From Hymenopellis radicata (lineage: Eukaryota > Basidiomycota > Agaricomycetes > Agaricales > Physalacriaceae), in contig JADNRX010000001.1 of the NCBI GenBank assembly GCA_015501595.1, positions 992,001 to 1,056,000 of the forward strand: 64,000 bases of DNA. The letters run 5' to 3'. The notes under the pieces are model-generated. The model saw nothing but the letters and a program-made list of their open reading frames with translations. It did not search any database and had not been told where the DNA came from. Position 1 is the first letter of the stretch. The number at the start of each line of letters is the position of its first letter. This document shows, piece after piece, positions 57,622 to 64,000 of this stretch. Position numbers and translations under genes: made by a program.

Positions 57622-59715
57622 ATGCATTCCCTCTATTACTTGGCTCTCTGTGCTGTGATCGCTGCTATTCTCTACTCTCGTCGTTCTCGCCCGGCCTTGC
57701 CTCTGCCGCCTGGGCCGAAGGGTCTTCCACTTATTGGGAACCTCTTCAACCGCCCACTTCATCATGCTTCGTTGACTTACAGCCATTGGGGCTCCGTCTA
57801 CGGCGAGATCATCTCATACAAAGTACTCGGTCACCCTGTTGTTGTTGTGAATTCCGCGAGAGTGGCCAACGAACTCTTCGAAAAACGCTCAAACATTTAT
57901 TCGGACCGACCTTGTAAGTCGTCCCCGTCGTCTGCCCTCACATTCCTAATGTATCGATTGCTTCAGCGTTCCACATGGTTTCTGACTTGATGAAATGGAG
58001 CTGGAATCTCGCCTTTATGCGATATTCCGACAAGTGGCGGTAAACTACGCTTTATAGCCTGCCACATCACGGGGTTTTCAATACTTTTTAGCATTCACCG
58101 CAAGACCTTCCACCAGTACTTTCAGCCTAGCAAAGTCACCGCGTTTCACCCGATTCAGATGAACGCCACAGTCACGCTCCTTCGGCACATGTTGGATTCC
58201 CCAGACCGATTTTTCAATCATGTTCGCAAGTAAGTCTCCTTGTTCTCCGTGTCCATTATGACGTTGACGTGAATGCGCGTTAGTCATGCTGGGACCATCA
58301 TCTTGCGCATCACGTATGGATACGATTCTCAAGGCGCTAGCGATATCTGCGTAGACCTAGCGGATCGCGCTCTGCGGCATGCATCTTGGGCGATGATTCA
58401 TGGGAATTTCATTGTCGACTATATTCCTATGTTTAAGGCCGTACCGTGTGAGTTCCGATTGCCCTATCATTGTCGTGGAGCTTGTTCTTACATTTTATAA
58501 GCTTGGTTCCCATTTGCTTCGAAGTTCAAGGCTACAAGTGATGCGGCAGCGAAACTTTCTCTTGATCTGCTTAACCGACCCTTCGAACTTGCTGAGGATG
58601 AAGACGTTCGTAATATCCTTTGTTTGGCGTCCTCGTTTTTCATCTTTTTATTTTCACTGCAGATTGAGCCTATCCCGTGCTTTGTCTCCGACAATATCGC
58701 CAAGCTACAACAAAGTGATGGAAGTGGAGCCTTCATGGAAGTTATCAAGAACTGCGCAGCTGTGGCTTTCACAGGTACGCTTACGACTCATCTTCCTGAA
58801 CGTGCTCTGATGGTACCCATTCAACAGGTGGCGCAGACACAGTAATTGACATCCCTTCTTGGGGCTTTATGTCTTCTAAACAGTCGACTTAGACGGTTTC
58901 GGTCACCCTCACTGTGATCCTTGCAATGCTCAAGAACCCCGAGTTTCAGGTCCGCGCACAAAAGGAATTGGATGCTGTCGTGGGAAGGGACCGACTCCCG
59001 AATTTCGAGGACCAAGAGAATCTGCCCTTCATTAACGCTATCTTCATGGAGGCTATGCGTTGGCGACCGGTCCTTCCACTTGGTACATATTGCTCAGACT
59101 GGCATTGAAGCTGTTGTTTGACGATTCCATAAAGCTATCTCCCATGCGTGTCTTTCTGACGATGTCTATGAGGGCTACTTTATCCCCAGAGGTGAGTAGA
59201 TGGATTGTCGTTTCTCATTCTGACTAAATTCGAGAGGATAGGCGCAACCGTGATAGGGAATGCATGGTAAGGCATTTCGCCACCTTTGCTCACGATCAGT
59301 GTGCTCAACACATGTAGGAGTATTCTTCACGACGAAAACACATACCACAGCGCCGAGGTCTTCAATCCAGATCGATTCATGGGGCCCAATCCGGAGCCTG
59401 ATCCTTCCACGATGGGGGCGTTTGGCTTCAGTCGACGTATCTGTCCCGGGCGATATGTTGCGGTCAATTCTGCTTATGTTGCGATTGCCAGTCTTTTGTG
59501 GGCCTTCATTATCAGTAGCGAGAAAGACGAGAACGGGAAAGACATCGAGATCGACGATATGGCGTATGAGGACGGTCTTCTTTCGTACGTTGCTTTTCTT
59601 CAGCATAATGTACTTGGTTGACATTGACTACAGACATCCCCTACGTTTCAAGTGCAAGATTGTACCTCGATTCCCGACGGTTGCGAACGTCGTGGATACT
59701 ACCGAACGTTTTTGA
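57622..59715 (+). CDS. Cytochrome P450 monooxygenase
   Basis: Microsomal haem-thiolate oxygenase; substrate unknown. Starts MHSLYYLALCAVIAAILYSR at 57622, an N-terminal membrane anchor, followed by the proline hinge LPLPPGPKGLPLIGNLF. The helix C region is DKWRxHRKTFHQYF across an intron. The I-helix AGxDTT motif is rebuilt as FTGGADTTVS across three introns with a 14-nt exon between. The K-helix ExxR is EAMR, then WRPVLPL. The haem-binding loop is FGFSRRICPGRY with the Cys ligand; Ser replaces the usual Gly four residues in. The end is RFPTVANVVDTTERF. Ten or so exons, intact in the reading I could follow. Resembles the basidiomycete CYP families related to O-methylsterigmatocystin oxidoreductase (inferred from hinge and haem motifs). 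Its neighbours do not form a metabolic cluster. Confidence 0.88.
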
Positions 59716-60079
59716 ATAAGTAAATAGTCGGTGCATGCATGGAATATTTTAGGAATCTGAAGTTTGAAGGATTCTCAGCGTGTGATGTTGCCGACAACGA
59801 CGTCGCGATTCTTCTGCGTCGACCATTTCCAACGACAAGATGACAATAAAATAAGGCCCTCCTGTGTGAATGGAACGTCGTCGTTTGTCCAAGAGGCAAC
59901 GTTTGTTTGTGCCTATGCCCGTAGTCACACTCTGGCACAGCCACTATCGATCATGTACACATGATCGCATTACTCCGAACCTGCAGGTTCATCGCCGACG
60001 CCAAGTTTTGACTTTTCTCTGCCAGCAGCGTCTCTGTCATCCTCCCGGCTGCTACCCACGGACTCACGAACTTGATGCT
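59716..60079. other. Intergenic stretch, no gene seen
   Basis: 3' flank of the P450 gene and promoter of the phosphate exporter gene. No protein-like frame. Confidence 0.35.
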
Positions 60080-63000
60080 ATGAAATTCGCTAGATATCTC
60101 CAAGAAACACAGGTGCTTTCATATCGCCTTGGTAACTTCATTTGTTAACAATCCTTCTAGACGGCAGAATGGAAAAAAGCGTACATGTAGGCCAGTAGAC
60201 AAGACAGTCGAGGTGTTTCTTAGACAACTGTATAGTGACTACCGCGGCTTGAAAAAACGCATCACCGCGGTCCGCAAGTCTCAAGAGAACTCCGTTTTGC
60301 GGCCCGGATCGCGACCAGATCTCACCGAGTCTCCCAGACAGTCAGTTGAGGACCATTCAGATTCCAGTGACGACCACGGTCTCGTTTCCCAACGTTTGGC
60401 GCAGCGTTCCCTCACTTCAGCTCGGTCAGCGCGTCCCACATCCCCTGTGATCGAGAAGGAGAGAGTAGCTCCTCAGTCCAACTCCGAAGTTACTCAAACG
60501 AATGCTGTTGGCTCATCGAAAAGTCAAAAGGCTCCTTCCAGTCGTGAACAAACTGGTCCGAAGAAAAGACGTCGAAGACCTACCTTCTCTCGAGGTACGT
60601 CAGAACGTTATTCCCTCATCGGCTTCCATCCATGTCATGCCCAGGAGCCTCTTCGTTTCCTACTCCTTTCGCGGCTCCGCCGACACTACAAGAAACACGC
60701 TCTCTTCTCTCGTCTGTGGAGAGATCATTCTTGGATGCGTTGGACGGCGAACTAGACAAGATCGAGACATTTTATCTGGATAGGGAGAAGGAGATGACTG
60801 CTCGTGCTCAGCTCCTTCATGAACAACTCCACGAACTGACATACCACCGGAAGCTATATCATGTAGGTTGTACTTCCTTCAATCCTATACTTACATTCAT
60901 GATGTCGTAGGAAGCCCAAGAGAGGTACGTCCGCGTAGAGAAGTTCCTGGGCATACGCAAAACGTCGAAACTGCCGGTGAAGAAACGCAAGGCCAAGTCA
61001 CAGAAAGATCAGGATGACGAAGCGAAATTTGGGTACCTCGATCCGGAGGAGTACCAGAATGCGAAGAAGAAGCTGAAGAAGGCGGTTGTTGAGCATTATC
61101 GGTTTGTTTTATATTCTTATACCCCGCTTCCTTGCTCACGATCAACAGTGGCCTTGAAGCACTGCACAACTATCGTGTTAGTGATCTCTCCGAGTTTTAT
61201 ATTTTGGTCCTTAGGTTTCCTAGATTCTCAACATGACGGGCTTCCGAAAGGCACTCAAGAAATTTGAGAAAGTTACCAAGATTCCGCTCTTGAATGCATA
61301 CATGATTGAGAAAGTGAATATCTACTTACGCTCTCGATTCAGATTCTCATCTGATTGAATCAAGGTCGACATCAGTCCGTTTGCATCCGAGAACAACGTG
61401 CGCAACATGATGAACGAGATGGAAACGATTTTTGCAACTCAGTTCTGTAGGTTCTCCAAGGCCCATCTTGCCCTGCTATCCTAATGCTTCCATAGCTCGC
61501 GGGGATAAGAAACGCGCGCTTCTTCGTCTTCGTGCTGGCCTCCTACATAAGAGTCACCATTTTAGCACCTTCCGATCTGGTCTCTTCCTTGGTCTATCTT
61601 TACCGCCACTGGTAGCTGGAATATACCAAAGTAAGTCTGAACAACAGACGAACGATCGTGATCCTTATCATGTCGCGTAGGTTTTCAGACAGACACGAGA
61701 GCTGCTATACCAGCCTGGGATGGACTGCTATTTGTTTATAGCGTGCTTCTAGTTCCTGTCGTCTTCGCACTACTCGTGGGCACTAATTTATTGGTATGGT
61801 CGCGGGCCAGAGTGAATTATGTTTTCATTTTCGGTATGTTATGGGCATGTAGAGATACTTTTCGTCCTCTGATTGCTCCCAGAATTGGAATACAGGACGC
61901 GGCTAGATCACCGAGAATACTTTGAGGCTCGTTGATCTTCATTTTGATCCTGTTTTTTCTAACCCGACGATGACAGCTTCCGAGCATTCTGTTTTGTACC
62001 CTGTCTTACACGTTTTGGCTCTCGTTTATAAGGGCTGGCGCACCTACAATGGATCCCACATATTGGCCTCTTGTATGGCTCGGGTTCACCGCTGTTATTA
62101 TACTGGACCCATTCCCTCCCTTGTTCAAACACTCTCGTTACTGGTTAGTGAGCCGAATCGGTCGGCTTCTTCTCCCGGGATTCCATCGCGTCGAGGTCAG
62201 TGCCAACATCCGAACAATGAGCTCGTCATCGTTTAATAGATATCTAGTTCACAGATTTCTGGATGGGGTACGCAGCTTCTTGCTCTGTCAATCCCAGGAT
62301 CTCATGGCTTTCAGAGATCAATTCTGTAGCCTAGTCTTCTCCTTGTCCAACCTGTCCCTCTCCGTTTGTGCTTACGCCACTGGGTTCAACGAAGACTGGC
62401 GCCGGTGTGGTTCAGCATCTAAGCTGTGGCCTGTCGCATTTTTGCTCGCCCAACTTCCCTTGCTGATTCGTCTGATACAAAGTATCAGACGTTACATGGA
62501 CTCTGGCTTGTTAACACACTTGATAAACGTTCGTGTCTATAGAAACTGCCCACATTTCGATCTCATACAGAGGATAGGGCGGGAAATATGGCTCTGGGAT
62601 CATTAGTTATCTGTTCTATTTTCTCTGGCGCCATCAAGGTGTGCATCTCAACATCGAAATAACAGTCAACTTACGTCGGATAGGTGGAGGTGGTCATGGT
62701 TCAGTCTTTGCGCTTTGGTGCCTGTGCAACACCGCATATTCGGTTTATGCATCGTCGTGGGTCAGTTCAGGATGTTTGGGCTTGCAAGACTAGTATGATA
62801 CTGATGAAGACCAACAGGATCTTCTCATGGATTGGTCGTTGCTGCAGAGCCATGCTAAGCATGTTCTCTTGCGGAATGAACTGCTGTATTCGGATTATAT
62901 CCCTGTGAGCTTGAAGAGATTTCTCATGCCTCTTCGTCGCCTAATCGATCCTTCTAGCTGTACTATTGCGCAATTGTACGCTCCGGACAATGCTACTCTG

Positions 63001-63329
63001 CATCGTATGCTAACGCGTCTCACAGGTCGTGAATGTACTAGTCCGTTTCATTTGGCTCATATATATCCCCACACAAGGACCTGACTTTTACGTGCGGTCT
63101 TTCATCGCGGGGTTGCTTGAAGTGGGACGCCGTACCCTCTGGAACTTCTGTACGTGGTTTTCCGGCTGTCCATGTACTAGCGGAGTAACCTATTCTTTCT
63201 CAAGACCGTTTGGAAAACGAGCATCTCGGTAACGTTGATCAGTACCGAGTTACGAGAGAGGTGCCGTTGCCCTACTCTCTCGATGATATTGGCCACGACA
63301 TAGACGATGACGATGACACGCAAGACTAA
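60080..63329 (+). CDS. SYG1: SYG1/XPR1-like phosphate exporter (SPX and EXS domains)
   Basis: Membrane protein that senses inositol pyrophosphates through SPX and exports phosphate. Starts MKFARYLQETQ at 60080, joined across an intron to TAEWKKAYIDYRGLKKRI, the SPX signature. A Ser/Pro/Arg-rich insert (about 150 residues) is followed by the rest of SPX: LDALDGELDKIETFYLDRE, RYVRVEKFLGIRKTSKL, KLKKAVVEHYR, then LEALHNYRFLDLNMTGFRKA and LKKFEKVTKIPLLNAYM. TM helices start near 61560 (FRSGLFLGLSLPPLVAGIY; LLVPVVFALLVGTNLLVWSR) and the EXS domain follows: DPTYWPLVWLGFTAVIILDP, GDQFCSLVFSLSNLSLSVC, KLWPVAFLLAQLPLLIRLI, ELLYSDYIPLYY, and GLLEVGRRTLWNFYRLENE. The C-terminus is acidic, TAA at 63327-63329. 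About 15 exons; some splice sites remain provisional. Confidence 0.9.
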
Positions 63330-63559
63330 CTAAGAGATCTGGTATATCTCAACGCAGCTAATTCCCTCGCGCATACTACTGTCGCCCGCCATCCCGTACT
63401 TATCATCCATAGATTTTGTCATTCGTTATCCTTCGCTATAGTCTGTTATGTCGTATGTATCTCTGCTCACAGAGCGTCGCACGCAGGCTGAATGGGTCGT
63501 GTGCTCTAATTGGCGCGTGACTGTCAGGGACAATTAGAGGGGACTATCGTCATGTCGAG
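63330..63559. other. 3' flank of the phosphate exporter, no gene seen
   Basis: AT-moderate sequence without a protein-like frame. Confidence 0.35.
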
Positions 63560-63725
63560 GCAGCACAGCCACACGACCGATTTGACCAATTTTTCCCGAG
63601 CGACCGATTTGAGACCGATTTTCTCCGAAGCGACCAATTTGAGGCACGTGACTCAGGCGCTCGGTCAACTCGCCCGAGCGGGAGTTCGATTCCCCCTATA
63701 TATATATATATTTTTTTTTTTTTAA
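63560..63725 (+). repeat. tRNA-like, SINE-like fragment with TA run and poly-T
   Basis: A triple near-repeat CGACCGATTTGA / CGACCGATTTGAG / CGACCAATTTGAG (63574-63645) is followed by a tRNA-like part: GTGACTCAGGCGCTCGGTCA resembles a type 2 promoter A box, and GAGTTCGATTCCCC resembles the B box and T arm (GGGA paired with TCCC around a 7-base loop). GCTCGG and CCGAGC can pair around a 9-base loop. After it come a TA run and 14 T. This fits the head of a tRNA-derived repeat, though only one copy is visible. Confidence 0.4.
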
Positions 63726-64000
63726 GTCCCTCAAAAAATCGCGCTGCCTGGTGAGCGCAGACGCGGCAAATTCTGGCGCACGCGCGTCCAGTTCAACGTT
63801 TATCAACATGTATATACTGTTTAATAATATGTTTTAATGGAATACACGCATACAACTGCTAACAGACCCCGAGTGGAGCATGGTGCTTGGCGGAGAGTCG
63901 GTTCAGATATCGGCGCGGCGCGAAAGTAGTCTCTTATAAACAGACTTGACGATACAGTGACGAAGCGAGTAGGTACTGTATGTAGTCTGTCAGTGATCGC
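63726..64000. other. Right end of the window, nothing recognised
   Basis: GC-mixed sequence without an open frame of note. Confidence 0.3.

Noticed and set aside
63650..63700. Functional tRNA gene
   Set aside because: The A and B boxes are too diverged and the cloverleaf lacks an acceptor stem I can pair; kept only as a tRNA-like fragment.

Overview
The window is nuclear DNA of a filamentous basidiomycete, most likely an Agaricomycete. The evidence is many short GT-AG introns (about 45-70 nt) that split almost every gene, gene density near one per 1.8 kb on both strands, and a fungal gene set: CSC1-type channel, QDE-1-type RdRP, DCC1, STE14, SYG1/XPR1, LAG1 and an Rrn7-like factor. Apart from a faint tRNA-like sequence at the right edge, no transposon or rRNA was recognised. 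Exon boundaries were worked out by hand from reading frames and GT-AG sites, so gene spans are firmer than individual splice sites.

Layout. 0-6 kb: 3' part of a short-chain dehydrogenase, two unrecognised genes, DCC1 (cohesion clamp loader subunit) and a SET-domain protein. 6.5-13 kb: a CSC1/OSCA-type channel, an Unc93-like relic, a Ras GTPase ending in a CAAX box, and a 1 kb stretch with no gene seen. 13.4-19.7 kb: a cellular RNA-dependent RNA polymerase, ribosomal protein eL6 and a COX18-like insertase. 19.9-25.2 kb: a broken partial copy of a CENP-A gene, a small doubtful gene, the intact CENP-A gene, a Gfd2/YDR514C-like DEDD nuclease (copy A) and a ceramide synthase (copy A). 25.6-36.7 kb: MYND-finger protein, mitochondrial uL16, a kinase relic, a low-complexity protein, mitochondrial EF-G2, isoprenylcysteine methyltransferase and the PIG-S subunit of GPI transamidase. 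37-48 kb: an Snt1/NCoR-like SANT corepressor with an RS-rich N-terminus, an unknown multi-pass membrane protein, the Gfd2-like nuclease copy B and a coiled-coil low-complexity protein. 48.5-64 kb: an Rrn7/TAF1B-like Pol I factor, an ER J-domain protein, a Rex3-like exonuclease, ceramide synthase copy B, an unrecognised acidic-tailed gene, a P450, a SYG1/XPR1 phosphate exporter and a tRNA-like repeat fragment.

Most genes are unrelated housekeeping functions and do not form a pathway cluster. Functional echoes exist (Ras and the CAAX methyltransferase; RdRP and nearly touching convergent genes), but linkage is probably coincidental. The most notable features are the degenerate CENP-A duplication beside a CENP-A with an unusually long loop 1, the two-gene (nuclease plus ceramide synthase) segmental duplication whose second copy is split and partly inverted, and very short divergent promoters, the shortest being 68 bp.
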